A stretch of 64,000 nt of DNA. It comes from Mucilaginibacter terrenus. Its GTDB lineage: Bacteria; Bacteroidota; Bacteroidia; Sphingobacteriales; Sphingobacteriaceae. This document shows positions 35,457 through 45,481 of the stretch, in pieces. The stretch is taken from positions 1,054,001-1,118,000 of the forward strand of contig NZ_QWDE01000001.1 in NCBI RefSeq assembly GCF_003432065.1, given 5' to 3'. Both the position numbers and the translations under genes were made by a program. The stretch's first letter is position 1; the number at the start of each line of letters is the position of its first letter. The notes beneath the pieces were generated by a model. That model searched no databases. It was not told the DNA's origin and saw only the letters and a program-made list of their open reading frames with translations.

Positions 35457-37880
35457 CTATTCCGATCTTAAACTCTTAACCGGGTTCATCAGTGCGGCTT
35501 TTATTACACGGAAGCTCACGGTGACCAGCGTTATCAATACAGCAAGCAAACCGGCTATTACAAATACCCACCAGCTTATGGTTGTACGGTAGGCAAAATC
35601 CTGCAGCCATTTACTCATTGCCCACCATGCTGCAGGGCATGCAATAACAGCTGCAATACCCACCAGTTTAAGAAAATCGGTTGATAACATACCAACTATA
35701 CTGCTAATGCTTGCACCTAATACTTTTCGTATACCAATTTCTTTGGTGCGCTGCTCTGCCGCATAGGTTACTAAGCCGAACAAGCCTAAACAAGCAATAA
35801 GTATAGCAAAGAATGCAAAAGACATGAAAATCTTACCGGTATTTTGCTCTGAACGGTACAAGCGGTTGAAGTCGTCGTCCATAAACGAAAAGTCAAAAGG
35901 TTGGCCGGCCATGTTTGCATCAGCTTTATAATAAATGTCCTTGATGCGGTTGATGGTTGAAGAAACGTTTTTAGTATCTATCCTGAAAGCCATTGCAGCA
36001 TTATTATTCCTGAGCCTCAAAAGCAAGGGTTGAACCTTATTACGCAACGATCCGGTGTTAAAGTCTTTAACTATACCTACGATCTTATGCGGCGTTACCT
36101 GGTCATCACCAGACATGTATATACTTTTATTCAACGGGTCTCTGAGTCCGAGCATATTTACAGCCGACTCATTAATAATCACAGCATCAGAATCCGTCTT
36201 CATCGCCGGCGAAAAATTCCTTCCTTTCGCTACTTTCATTCCAAGCGTTGGTATATAGCCGCAGTCTACTTGCCATGTTGCCAAAGAAAGCGACTGTCCT
36301 GCGTTAGATCCTTCGTTGGTGTGGTAAACCTGGGTTTGTGTTTTTCCTTCGGTAGGTAAAAAGCCGGTGGTGGTAATTGATTTAACGCCCGGCAGGTTCA
36401 ATGCTTCTTCTCTAAATGCTTTTATGTGATTACCAAGCGCGTAAGTATTCCTGAGTACAAGTACCTGCTCCCGGTTATAACCTAGATTTTTATTTCTGAT
36501 ATAATCCAATTGTGTATAGATGACCAGCGTGCCTACAATAAGGATGATTACGGCCGCAAATTGGAAAACTACAAGCCCGTTACGAAGAAAACTCCCTTTA
36601 AAACCTGAGGTAAGCTTTCCTTTTAACACATATATAGGCTGAAATGCTGACAAATAAAATGCCGGATAAAGGCCCGCCAGTATGCCTATTGTAAGCGCAG
36701 TTACTATCAGCACCGGCGTTGTCCAATTAGATGGCGACAGATTGATCATAAGCTGCCTGCCTGCCAAACCGTTGAAATAAGGCAACATAACCATGGCGAC
36801 AGCAACAGCTATTAACAGCGCCATGAAGCTGGTGAGGACAGATTCTGTGAGGAACTGGTAAACAAGGGATAACCTGTTTGAACCTAAAACTTTGCGTACG
36901 CCTACTTCTTTTGCTCTCCCGGCAGAACTTGCAGTGGATAGGTTAACAAAGTTAATGCAGGCTATTACCAGGATGAATATAGCAATGATAGTAAAGATGT
37001 ATACATACTGAATGTTGCCTGCGGGTTCCAGTTCAGTAGTAAGGGGAGAATGAAGGTGTATTGCTGTTAAAAGTGTTGTTGCAAACGTAAAGTGATCGCC
37101 TTTTTGCTCCAGCGCTGCAATTGTTGTATGTATAAACTGCTGTAATTCAGCGTCGGCATATTTGCGGGTCGCCTGCTTTAGATACCCATCTAGTTGAGCC
37201 TGAGTGGTTCCTTTACGCACCAGAATGTAGGTGTTGAATTCCACGTTGGTCCATTGAGTGCTGCGGCTTTCCGTGTTGCCGGTCATCGATTTTAAAATAT
37301 TAAAATGAATGTGCGACTCTTCGGGAACATCTTGTAAAACGCCAGTTATCTTATAGTCGTCGGTATTATCCAGGTGTAGGGTCTTCCCTATTACGTCTGT
37401 TGAATTGAAATACTTAAGGGCAACCTTTTTCGTGATAACTATCGTGTGAGATTCCAGCAGGGCGGTCTTTGGGTCACCGGCTATCATAGGCAAAGTAAAC
37501 ACGGTAAATATGTTCGGATCAACATAAAAGCTGTTCGGCTCTATTATGGTTTGATTACCTTTCCTAACGAGTGTTTTACCGCTTTCTTTTATACGGGTAG
37601 CTTGTTCTACACGTGGGTATTCCTTCATCATAATGGTCGCCAAAGGTGCAGGCGACTCGCGTTCTTTAAAAAGGCTTCCATTTACTTTAAAATCTGAATA
37701 TACCCGGTAAATATCTGCCGCTCTAGTATTATACTTGTCGTAGCTAAACTCCTCTACAACAAATAAGGTGATCAGTAAACAAACCGCCAGCCCTATAGCC
37801 AGGCCAAAAATATTAATAGCAGAAAATCCTTTATGGCGCCAGATATTACGGGTGGCTATTTTAAAATAGTTTTTGAACAT
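35457..37880 (-). CDS. ABC transporter permease, FtsX/MacB type, copy 1
   Basis: An 807-residue permease with the layout of the MacB_PCD/FtsX group, doubled: N-terminal membrane segment (NIWRHKGFSAINIFGLAIGLAVCLLITLFV), periplasmic domain, three FtsX-type membrane helices (around 285-420), second periplasmic domain, and a final three-helix FtsX unit ending NPVKSLRSE. Conserved segments GRAKEVGVRKVLGSNR and EQRTKEIGIRKVLGAS are shared with the two adjacent copies. Such Bacteroidota permeases act in lipoprotein- or peptide-related export or mechanotransmission; no ATPase gene is near. First copy downstream in a three-gene tandem array. Confidence 0.9.
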   Translation of the reverse strand: MFKNYFKIATRNIWRHKGFSAINIFGLAIGLAVCLLITLFVVEEFSYDKYNTRAADIYRVYSDFKVNGSLFKERESPAPLATIMMKEYPRVEQATRIKESGKTLVRKGNQTIIEPNSFYVDPNIFTVFTLPMIAGDPKTALLESHTIVITKKVALKYFNSTDVIGKTLHLDNTDDYKITGVLQDVPEESHIHFNILKSMTGNTESRSTQWTNVEFNTYILVRKGTTQAQLDGYLKQATRKYADAELQQFIHTTIAALEQKGDHFTFATTLLTAIHLHSPLTTELEPAGNIQYVYIFTIIAIFILVIACINFVNLSTASSAGRAKEVGVRKVLGSNRLSLVYQFLTESVLTSFMALLIAVAVAMVMLPYFNGLAGRQLMINLSPSNWTTPVLIVTALTIGILAGLYPAFYLSAFQPIYVLKGKLTSGFKGSFLRNGLVVFQFAAVIILIVGTLVIYTQLDYIRNKNLGYNREQVLVLRNTYALGNHIKAFREEALNLPGVKSITTTGFLPTEGKTQTQVYHTNEGSNAGQSLSLATWQVDCGYIPTLGMKVAKGRNFSPAMKTDSDAVIINESAVNMLGLRDPLNKSIYMSGDDQVTPHKIVGIVKDFNTGSLRNKVQPLLLRLRNNNAAMAFRIDTKNVSSTINRIKDIYYKADANMAGQPFDFSFMDDDFNRLYRSEQNTGKIFMSFAFFAILIACLGLFGLVTYAAEQRTKEIGIRKVLGASISSIVGMLSTDFLKLVGIAAVIACPAAWWAMSKWLQDFAYRTTISWWVFVIAGLLAVLITLVTVSFRVIKAALMNPVKSLRSE

Positions 37881-37918
37881 GGTTATAGTCTTTTAGGTAG
37901 ATGATGTTAATAAAGGGA

Positions 37919-40330
37919 CTATTCTGACCGTAGGCTTTTAATCGGATTTGCAAGCGCTGCCTTTATAGACTGGTAACCCACCGTTACAAACGCAATAACA
38001 ATTGCTAAGCCACCTGCAAGCAGGAACACCCACCATTGTATGTTTATGCGGTAAGCAAAACCCTGCAGCCAGTTAGTCATGGCGTAATAGGCCAATGGTG
38101 AAGATATTACCACCGCTATCAGCACCAGCTTTAAAAAGTCTGATGATATAAGTGCAACTATGCCAGCCACATTTGCGCCAAGCACCTTACGGATGCCAAT
38201 TTCCTTTAGGCGTAAACGGGTAGAGAATACCGCCAGGCCAAATAACCCTAAGCAAGATATAAAAATTGTGACAAAAGTAAATGCCTTCAGGATATCACCG
38301 GTCCGCTGGTCTGCCTTATACATCTCTTCAAACTCCTGATCCAGGAAATGGTACTCTATTGGCGCGTTAGGGTAAAAGGTGTGCCATTTAGCTTGCACGG
38401 CTGCAATGGTCGCCGCTGTGTTACGGCCATCGGTCTTTACCAAAACTTTAGCAAACCAGCTATATTCCGGGAATATTACAATTGGCGATATCTTGTCGTG
38501 CAATGAGGTGAAATTGAAATCTTTAGCCACTGCTTTTACAATTCCCATCCTGCCGTTAAGGCCGATATGCTTACCAATAGCTTGTTCGGGTTTCCAGCCC
38601 ATTGCTTTAACCGCAGTTTCGTTAAGTATGAAGCTATATTTTCGGAGCGAGTCCTCTTTAATCCTCACCTGCTGTTCGTCGCCCAAGTCAAGATCCCGGC
38701 CCTGTAGCAACTGGATACCCATTGTGCTGATAAAGGTCTTCTCTACAGGCATTGCAACAACGGATAAGCTGAAATCAGCATTCTTACCGTCGGCCGAGTT
38801 AATGGAGTAGCCGCCTGTAACGTTTATAGGGGAGTTATAAGTAGCTGTGGCACCTTTAACGCCGGGTTGCTGTGCAACTTCGTTCTTGAATGCTTCAAGT
38901 TCGTTGTAGCCCATGCCACCTATGTCAATTACCATTACCTGCGAACGGTTCATGCCTGTATTAAGGTGCTGGATGTATTGAAGCTGGCTGCCTGCTATCA
39001 GCGTGCTGATGATAAAAAACACAGAGACGATGAACTGGAACACCACCAGCGATTTACGCAGCGCATTGCCGCCTGCCGGCCCGGGAGAACTGCTCTTAAG
39101 CGTAACCACAGGTTTAAACGCCGATAGGTACAGCGACGGATAAGTACCTGCAAGCAGCGTTACCAATATAAATAACGTGGTTACAGCAAGTACCAACCAG
39201 TTGATGTTCCATGTGCTAAAGCCAAGCGTTTGCCCGCTAAAGTTGCTGAACCATGGGAAAGCCAGGCCAGCCATTAGCAATCCTATCAACAAGGAAGTAA
39301 GCGTAATGATACCTGCCTCGGTAATAAACTGGAAGAACAGCTGTTTACGCTGTGCGCCCATTACTTTACGTACGCCTATTTCCTTGGCGCGTTCGGCAGA
39401 ACGCGCGGTAACTAAATTAAGAAAGTTTACGCAGGCCAATACAAGCAGTATTATAGCTACAGCACCCAAAATATAAATGTATTTTACGTTACCTGATGGC
39501 TCGATGCCATAACCTGCTTCCGAGTACAGATGCACCTTTGTAAGTGGCTCCAGCGTGTACCACTGGCGTGCACCGGGGCGTACCTCTTCTTTAAGCCTGC
39601 TTTTTGTAAAGGCATCAATTTGCGCTTGAACTTTAGCAATGCTGGTACCTTGCTTCAGCAAAAAGTACGAATAATCGCTTGATGAGTTCCACTTTAGATT
39701 TTTAGAACGCGGCATGATAGCGTAGCTCGCAAGTACATTAAACTTTATCTGAGAGTATTCGGGTACATCTTCAATAACTCCTGTTACAGTCAGATTTATA
39801 CCATCAAGCACCACTACTTTACCAACAACATCGTCGCTGCCAAAGTACTTCTTTGCAGAAGATGCTGTTAAAACTGCAGAAGCAGATCCGTTTAATGCGG
39901 TTTTCCTGTCCCCTTTTATAAATTTGAAATCAAAAATGTTAAAGAACGATGGATCAGTCACCAGCACCTTCTTTTCTTTAAACAAGTTATCGCCCAGCTT
40001 TATAACCGATGGACTTGAGTTGCTGTAAGGAAAAATCCGAACAGCGTCCTCTATACCCGGTATCTGCTGTTTAAGCACTATAGCCGGCGCAGTTGGCGTT
40101 ACTGCAAATACCCGCGGCTCCGGGTCATCAGATGATTGATAGCCGCTGGTTAACCTGGCGATACGGTCAGCCTTCTCGTGAAAACGGTCATACCTCAACT
40201 CGTTGATCAGGTACGTTGCTAAAAGCATGAAACAACAGATGCCAACCGCGAGGCCGGCTACGCTGATGATAGAGGTAGACCTGTTTTGCGCCAGGTTGCG
40301 CCATGCTGTTTTTAAGTAGTTCTTTATCAT
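37919..40330 (-). CDS. ABC transporter permease, FtsX/MacB type, copy 2
   Basis: An 803-residue paralogue of its neighbours with the same doubled FtsX layout: N-terminal TAWRNLAQNRSTSIISVAGLAVGICCFMLLATYL, ERAKEIGVRKVMGAQRKQL in the middle and RLKEIGIRKVLGAN before the last helices, ending NPIKSLRSE. The periplasmic parts differ more between copies than the membrane parts, suggesting that the copies recognise different clients. 84 bases and a GC-rich hairpin separate it from copy 3 upstream. Confidence 0.9.
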   Translation of the reverse strand: MIKNYLKTAWRNLAQNRSTSIISVAGLAVGICCFMLLATYLINELRYDRFHEKADRIARLTSGYQSSDDPEPRVFAVTPTAPAIVLKQQIPGIEDAVRIFPYSNSSPSVIKLGDNLFKEKKVLVTDPSFFNIFDFKFIKGDRKTALNGSASAVLTASSAKKYFGSDDVVGKVVVLDGINLTVTGVIEDVPEYSQIKFNVLASYAIMPRSKNLKWNSSSDYSYFLLKQGTSIAKVQAQIDAFTKSRLKEEVRPGARQWYTLEPLTKVHLYSEAGYGIEPSGNVKYIYILGAVAIILLVLACVNFLNLVTARSAERAKEIGVRKVMGAQRKQLFFQFITEAGIITLTSLLIGLLMAGLAFPWFSNFSGQTLGFSTWNINWLVLAVTTLFILVTLLAGTYPSLYLSAFKPVVTLKSSSPGPAGGNALRKSLVVFQFIVSVFFIISTLIAGSQLQYIQHLNTGMNRSQVMVIDIGGMGYNELEAFKNEVAQQPGVKGATATYNSPINVTGGYSINSADGKNADFSLSVVAMPVEKTFISTMGIQLLQGRDLDLGDEQQVRIKEDSLRKYSFILNETAVKAMGWKPEQAIGKHIGLNGRMGIVKAVAKDFNFTSLHDKISPIVIFPEYSWFAKVLVKTDGRNTAATIAAVQAKWHTFYPNAPIEYHFLDQEFEEMYKADQRTGDILKAFTFVTIFISCLGLFGLAVFSTRLRLKEIGIRKVLGANVAGIVALISSDFLKLVLIAVVISSPLAYYAMTNWLQGFAYRINIQWWVFLLAGGLAIVIAFVTVGYQSIKAALANPIKSLRSE

Positions 40331-40371
40331 ATAAACACTTGTAATATCGCTTGTACTATTAAGTTAATATA

Positions 40372-40404
40372 GCCCCTCTCCTGAAGGAGAGGGGTTGGAG
40401 TGAG
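40372..40404. repeat. Isolated REP-like palindrome between ABC permease genes
   Basis: CCCCTCTCC (40373-40381), loop TGAA, GGAGAGGGG (40386-40394), followed by TTGGAGTGAGG. The palindrome and the GTGAG flank resemble the elements around the DUF559 gene (palindrome CCCTCTC/GAGAGGG with GGGGTGAG). It could also act as a terminator for permease copy 3, but no T-run follows on either strand. Confidence 0.6.
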
Positions 40405-40414
40405 GCTTCGGGCT

Positions 40415-42841
40415 TTACTCGCTCCTTAAACTCTTTACCGGGTTCACCAAAGCTGCCTTTACTGCCTTATACCCCACCGTTAACCAGGCAATACCCAGCG
40501 ACCCTACAATAGCCAGTACGAACACGCCTGCGCCAAGTGATATACGGTAAGCAAAGTTTTGCAACCATTCTGACATGGTGTACCACGCCAGCGGCATAGC
40601 TATCAAGAAGGCGATAGCGATCAGTATCATGAACTCTTTCGAGAACATGAGCACGATACTGGTTACTGATGCACCTAGTACTTTGCGTACACCAACCTCT
40701 TTAGTACGCTGTACCGCCATGTACGACACCAGACCGTACAAACCAAGGCAGGAAATAAATATGGCGATGCCGGCAAACACCTTATACACCAGTGCTAACT
40801 GGTTCTCCTGCTGATAAAACTTTGCAATGTTTTCATCCAGGAAATAGCCGGTATAAGCATACTCGGGATAAGTTTGTTCCCAAAGTGCTTTTATATCTGC
40901 AACTGTACGGTTTAAATTACCGGTTTGAATTTTTACGCCCGCTAACGACTCGTATTTTTTCCGAGGTGAGATAACTATCGGCTTAACTGCGTCACGCAGC
41001 GAGTTGGTTTTAAAATCCTTTACAACACCCACTATGGGTGCCCAAAATCCACGTCCACCTAACTTTACAGTTTTACCTATAGCGTCCTCCGCTTTCTGGA
41101 TGCCGAGTTTATGGATAAAGGTTTCATTTACTACAACCTGGCGTATGGTATCGCTGGGCTCGTATCCCCTGCCTGCTGCAAACTTAAAGCCGAATGTTTT
41201 GAAGTAGTCAGCATCTGCATACTTCACGAATGTATTGAAGGTTGGGTCGTTGGGTGAGTTGTTAAAGTAAAAGTTTTGTCCCCAGTTGTTGTCTGACGAC
41301 GGTGCGTCTGATGCAAAACTTACTGACTTCACCTGCGGGTTTTGCAGCAACTGCTGTTTAAACGATTCTATTTTGGTTAGGCTTACACTGTCGGTATAAC
41401 CCGGCAGTATCAATAAGGCATCTTTGTTAAAGCCCAGGTCCGCCTTGTTTACAAAGTCCATCTGGCTCACGGCTACCAATGTGCCTATGATAAGTACCTG
41501 CGCTATAACAAACTGCGCTACTACCAGCGCCCTGCGCAACGGTATACCACCAATTGATGCAGCAGTGATCTTATTTTTTATAGCTAATACCGGCTTAAAG
41601 CCTGATACTACCAATGCTGGGTAAATGCCGGATAAGAGGATAACAGCTACAAAAACAATCATCAGAAATAATACCGTACCTATATTAAAGATGCCAATAT
41701 CATCCGGTACACTGGCTACGTTTTTTAGCTGGGGTAAAGCCAATTTGGCAAGGGCTGTGGCAATTAACACAGAGAATAAAACGATCAGCGCGGTCTCCCC
41801 TATTACCTGGAAGATGAGTTGCTTGCGGCTGCTGCCCAATACCTTGCGGATACCAACTTCTTTAGAGCGGCCTACCGACTGCGCAGTAGACAGATTAATA
41901 AAGTTGATAGATGCCATAACAATAATGAGTATGGCAATAAACGAAAGTGTTTTAATGGTGGCCTTACTGGTAAGGTGATCGCCTGTTGTATCACCTACGC
42001 TGGTATCGAAGTGCAGTTCTGACAGTGGCTGCAGGTAGTGCACTTTGGTTACACGTTTTTTATCGTTGCTAAACTTCGCGGTAAACGGAATAAGCCGTTG
42101 GTCCATTTGTTGAGCAGTTAAACCATCAGGTAACATTGCAAATACCTGGTGATTGCTGCTTAACGAATCCCATGTGCCGTCCCAGTTATAATCTGCCGGG
42201 TGTTCTTTCCAGGTACTGTAAGATACCAATACTTTGAGCGGAAAATCTGAGTTTTCAGGCGAATCTTCAATTACGCCCGCCACAGTAAGCGTAAGCACAT
42301 TGTCCATCCGCAGTGTTTTACCCATAGCATCCTTCCAGTCACCAAAGTACTTGGTTGCGGTGCTTTTGTCAATTACCACCATGTTAGGCTGCTTTAAAAC
42401 ATCCTTACTACCCTGTAGCCATTGTTGCTGAAAAATATCGAAAAACTGCGGCTCCATAAAGAACACGCCAATCTGTTCTGTAAACTTCTTTGCATTTGCA
42501 GCATTGCCGGGGTCGGCACCTGGTACCGTGAGTTGGCTGCCGTAACTGGTGTTAAACGCGGCAAACTTTACCTGCGGAAAGTCGAGCCTTAATGCCTCTA
42601 CAGCCGGTACAGAAACTCCGGGGTTGTAGGCCACGCCATCTTCACTTTTTTGCTGTGTGATGATGTGATAGATATTTTTGTAATTGGCAAAGCTGGTGTT
42701 AAAACTCAGCTCGAATTGTAGTATTACAAAAATAAGCAGGCAGGCGCCTATACCTACGCTGAGCCCTGCAATATTGATGAAGGAATATCCTTTATGGCGA
42801 ACAATATTGCGCCATGCTATTTTAAAGTAGTTCTGTAACAT
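40415..42841 (-). CDS. ABC transporter permease, FtsX/MacB type, copy 3
   Basis: An 808-residue paralogue, first in transcription order of the three. It has N-terminal IAWRNIVRHKGYSFINIAGLSVGIGACLLIFVIL, GRSKEVGIRKVLGSSRKQL in the middle, QRTKEVGVRKVLGAS before the final helices, and the same ending NPVKSLRSE. Together with the two downstream copies it forms a tandem duplication array on the minus strand. The ATP-binding partner must be encoded elsewhere if these act as ABC transporters. Confidence 0.9.
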   Translation of the reverse strand: MLQNYFKIAWRNIVRHKGYSFINIAGLSVGIGACLLIFVILQFELSFNTSFANYKNIYHIITQQKSEDGVAYNPGVSVPAVEALRLDFPQVKFAAFNTSYGSQLTVPGADPGNAANAKKFTEQIGVFFMEPQFFDIFQQQWLQGSKDVLKQPNMVVIDKSTATKYFGDWKDAMGKTLRMDNVLTLTVAGVIEDSPENSDFPLKVLVSYSTWKEHPADYNWDGTWDSLSSNHQVFAMLPDGLTAQQMDQRLIPFTAKFSNDKKRVTKVHYLQPLSELHFDTSVGDTTGDHLTSKATIKTLSFIAILIIVMASINFINLSTAQSVGRSKEVGIRKVLGSSRKQLIFQVIGETALIVLFSVLIATALAKLALPQLKNVASVPDDIGIFNIGTVLFLMIVFVAVILLSGIYPALVVSGFKPVLAIKNKITAASIGGIPLRRALVVAQFVIAQVLIIGTLVAVSQMDFVNKADLGFNKDALLILPGYTDSVSLTKIESFKQQLLQNPQVKSVSFASDAPSSDNNWGQNFYFNNSPNDPTFNTFVKYADADYFKTFGFKFAAGRGYEPSDTIRQVVVNETFIHKLGIQKAEDAIGKTVKLGGRGFWAPIVGVVKDFKTNSLRDAVKPIVISPRKKYESLAGVKIQTGNLNRTVADIKALWEQTYPEYAYTGYFLDENIAKFYQQENQLALVYKVFAGIAIFISCLGLYGLVSYMAVQRTKEVGVRKVLGASVTSIVLMFSKEFMILIAIAFLIAMPLAWYTMSEWLQNFAYRISLGAGVFVLAIVGSLGIAWLTVGYKAVKAALVNPVKSLRSE

Positions 42842-43026
42842 AAAACCGGTATTTGCACTAACTTAGTTAATGCCGTACCAATTTTATAAGTAACTGTATA
42901 ACAATAAATTGTGAACTATTAACCATGTACACTATGTACGCAAGTGTAACACACACTGTTCGGTAACGATACAGTAGTTTTCTGAATCGAATATCCGCAT
43001 TTAACCGCAGCCGATAAAACGAAAAC

Positions 43027-43034
43027 TATATTTG
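43027..43034 (+). promoter_or_regulatory. Predicted promoter -7 box before the GIY-YIG-like gene
   Basis: TATATTTG matches TAnnTTTG, 64 bases before the ATG at 43099. The gap 42842-43026 between it and the divergent ABC permease gene holds no gene and no other clear signal. Confidence 0.45.
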
Positions 43035-43098
43035 AAAATGATAGCAAGTTAAATCAGAATGTTAAAGATTGACGTTTGAAATTTATCTTAGCTCCACG

Positions 43099-43665
43099 AT
43101 GTACGAATATACCACCCACCTTGAAAAATGGCTAACCTTTCAACGCTCCAGCCTGGAATTGGTTGCACAACTTCCTCCGCCTAAATTTGAATCTTTGCAA
43201 TTCCACACCAAGGACATTAATGTAGAAAATTATAACAGCTGGATTGAGATATTACGTGAAAAAGGTATTAACAACCAAATGCCTGTCTTGTACTATTTTA
43301 ATATAGAATCTACCTTTGACTGCAGCAAAATTCATTCGCAGATTAACGAGATGAAACGTAAATGCGAAGGCTCGTCGTTGATAATGCTACCAAAAATAAA
43401 TTCTACTCAAAGTGAAAGCTCATCGGTGCTGTATGTTGGTAAAACTAACAGTAATTTTCTGCATCGCTTTAAAACCCACATCGGTATTACTCCAAACAAG
43501 ATATATGCCTTGCAACTAGCTCAATGGGCAACAAACTTTGATTTAAAGCTGAACCTTTACTTTGCACCTTACACGTTACCGAAAGAACAACATAATTTGT
43601 TAGAACAAGTGGAACACGTACTTCATTTCAATTTAAAACCCATACTCGGGAGAGCCGGGCATTGA
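43099..43665 (+). CDS. GIY-YIG nuclease-like protein
   Basis: A 188-residue protein. The C-terminal half resembles the GIY-YIG fold: VLYVGKTNSNFLHRFKTHIG (YIG-type strand and following Arg/His helix), then LLEQVEHVLHFNLKPILGRAGH, with Glu in the helix and the K-P-x-x-G-R-x-G ending typical of these nucleases. A possible first strand (PVLYYFNI) lies about 40 residues earlier, further than the usual 10-12, so there is an insertion or the first motif differs. The ATG at 43099 is chosen over a TTG at 43069. No partner nearby. Activity uncertain. Confidence 0.6.
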   Translation: MYEYTTHLEKWLTFQRSSLELVAQLPPPKFESLQFHTKDINVENYNSWIEILREKGINNQMPVLYYFNIESTFDCSKIHSQINEMKRKCEGSSLIMLPKINSTQSESSSVLYVGKTNSNFLHRFKTHIGITPNKIYALQLAQWATNFDLKLNLYFAPYTLPKEQHNLLEQVEHVLHFNLKPILGRAGH

Positions 43666-43685
43666 GTTGCCGTAAACGGGCACTC

Positions 43686-44867
43686 CTAAAAGCCAAAATA
43701 CTTGATATAAGTATTGAGGTCCTTGTCTCCTCTTCCCGAAAGACATATCACGACATTGTCGCTGGCTTTAAGGGTCATCTTGTCCAGATAAGCCAATGCA
43801 TGCGCGGTTTCAATTGCCGGTATAATGCCTTCCATCTGTGAGCAAAGTAAGCCTGCCTGTAAAGCTTCGTCGTCGGTTATGCTTACGTAGGTCGCACGTT
43901 TTATTTTATATAAATGCGCGTGCTGTGGCCCTATGCCCGGATAATCTAACCCTGCCGAAATGGAATATGGTTCTTCCACCTGTCCATCCTCGGTTTGCAT
44001 TAATATGGTACGGCTGCCGTGCAAAACACCTTCGCGGCCTAAAAAAGTAGTGGCTGCGGAATGCCCGCTTTCTACACCTTTTCCGGCTGCTTCTACTGCT
44101 ACCAGCTTTACATTTTCGTCATCAAGAAAATGGTAGAACATACCCATGGCATTACTACCACCACCTACACAAGCCATAACATACTGCGGCAATTCGGTAC
44201 CGGTTTGCTCCAGCAATTGTTTCTTAGTCTCTTCGGATATAATGGACTGAAACTTGGCCACCATTTCCGGGTAAGGAAACGGACCAACTACAGAGCCTAT
44301 AATATAGTGAGTGTCTACAGGGTTACCTATCCAGTCGCGCAGGGCTTCGTTAGTGGCATCTTTAAGCGTTTTACTGCCCGATGTTGCAGCTACTACCTTT
44401 GCACCAAGCATTTTCATGCGTGATACGTTGGGTGCCTGGCGCTCCATGTCTATCTCGCCCATGTAAACCACGCACTCTATACCTTTTAACGCACAAACCG
44501 TAGCGGTAGCAACGCCGTGCTGGCCGGCACCCGTTTCGGCAATAATGCGTTTTTTACCTAAACGCTCGGCTAAAAGTATCTGACCGATGGCATTATTTAT
44601 TTTGTGCGATCCGGTGTGGTTGAGGTCCTCCCGTTTAAAAAAGATGTTAGCGCCATACTTTTCCGAATACCTTTTAGCATGATATAACGGGGATGGCCTG
44701 CCTACGTAATCGCGCATCAACTGGTTAAACTCCGCTTTAAAGCTTTCATCGTTTATGATCTTAAGGTATTCCTGCCTTAGCTCTTCAACGTTGGGGTACA
44801 ACATTTCGGGAATGTATGCTCCGCCAAAATCACCGTAATAACCCTGCTCGTTAACTCCGTACTTCAT
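43686..44867 (-). CDS. trpB: Tryptophan synthase beta chain
   Basis: A 393-residue PLP enzyme that joins indole and serine to tryptophan. The family signatures [12 protein letters not shown] near the start, [16 protein letters not shown] with PLP Lys89, ETGAGQHG and [13 protein letters not shown] are present. The start overlaps trpF by 17 bases. The trpA gene, which encodes the alpha subunit, is not next to it; an unrelated gene follows. Cotranscribed with trpF and trpD behind the trp attenuator. Confidence 0.97.
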   Translation of the reverse strand: MKYGVNEQGYYGDFGGAYIPEMLYPNVEELRQEYLKIINDESFKAEFNQLMRDYVGRPSPLYHAKRYSEKYGANIFFKREDLNHTGSHKINNAIGQILLAERLGKKRIIAETGAGQHGVATATVCALKGIECVVYMGEIDMERQAPNVSRMKMLGAKVVAATSGSKTLKDATNEALRDWIGNPVDTHYIIGSVVGPFPYPEMVAKFQSIISEETKKQLLEQTGTELPQYVMACVGGGSNAMGMFYHFLDDENVKLVAVEAAGKGVESGHSAATTFLGREGVLHGSRTILMQTEDGQVEEPYSISAGLDYPGIGPQHAHLYKIKRATYVSITDDEALQAGLLCSQMEGIIPAIETAHALAYLDKMTLKASDNVVICLSGRGDKDLNTYIKYFGF

Positions 44868-45480
44868 CTCTTAACTTCTTAAATGCGTCTTCTAATTTTT
44901 TAATGTCCTTCACTGCCGGCGCTGCCTCAAATTTGCTGTTAAGATCTACCCCGTAAAACATGGAGTGCTTAATGTTCTTTACCTCGTCTATATTGTCGGG
45001 GCTTATCCCGCCCGATAGAAAGAACGGCACGCTGCCGGTGTACTTATCCAATATGGTCCAATCGAAAGTTTGTCCCGAACCGCCTCGTGCGGCGGTTTTG
45101 GTGTCGAACAGGAAATAATCTACTGTATTATAGTAAGGCTCCAGTTCGGCGAAGTCAAAGCAATCGTCTACGCCAAATGCTTTAATCACTTTAAGGCGTG
45201 CCTTTAATATCTTACAGTCGTCCGGGCTTTCGCAGCCATGCAGTTGTACGGCATTAAAACTGTAACGTTCTATCAGCTCGTTTATCTCTTCCAGCGGCGC
45301 GTCAACAAAAACGCCGGTTCTAAGGATATTGTCAGCTATCGGTATCAAATCGCTGTCCTCCATACCCTGTATATATCGCGGCGACCTGTCATAACAAATA
45401 AACCCCACCAAGTCGGGGCAAAGTGCCGCCACCTTGCTAATATTATCCGGAAACTTTAATCCGCATACTTTTATTTTCAT
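44851..45480 (-). CDS. trpF: Phosphoribosylanthranilate isomerase
   Basis: A 209-residue TIM-barrel enzyme converting phosphoribosylanthranilate to Cd[13 protein letters not shown] (catalytic Cys) at the N-terminus, [40 protein letters not shown] and [13 protein letters not shown] are typical. It lies one base after trpD's stop codon and overlaps trpB by 17 bases. Confidence 0.95.
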   Translation of the reverse strand: MKIKVCGLKFPDNISKVAALCPDLVGFICYDRSPRYIQGMEDSDLIPIADNILRTGVFVDAPLEEINELIERYSFNAVQLHGCESPDDCKILKARLKVIKAFGVDDCFDFAELEPYYNTVDYFLFDTKTAARGGSGQTFDWTILDKYTGSVPFFLSGGISPDNIDEVKNIKHSMFYGVDLNSKFEAAPAVKDIKKLEDAFKKLRDEVRS

Positions 45481-45481
45481 G

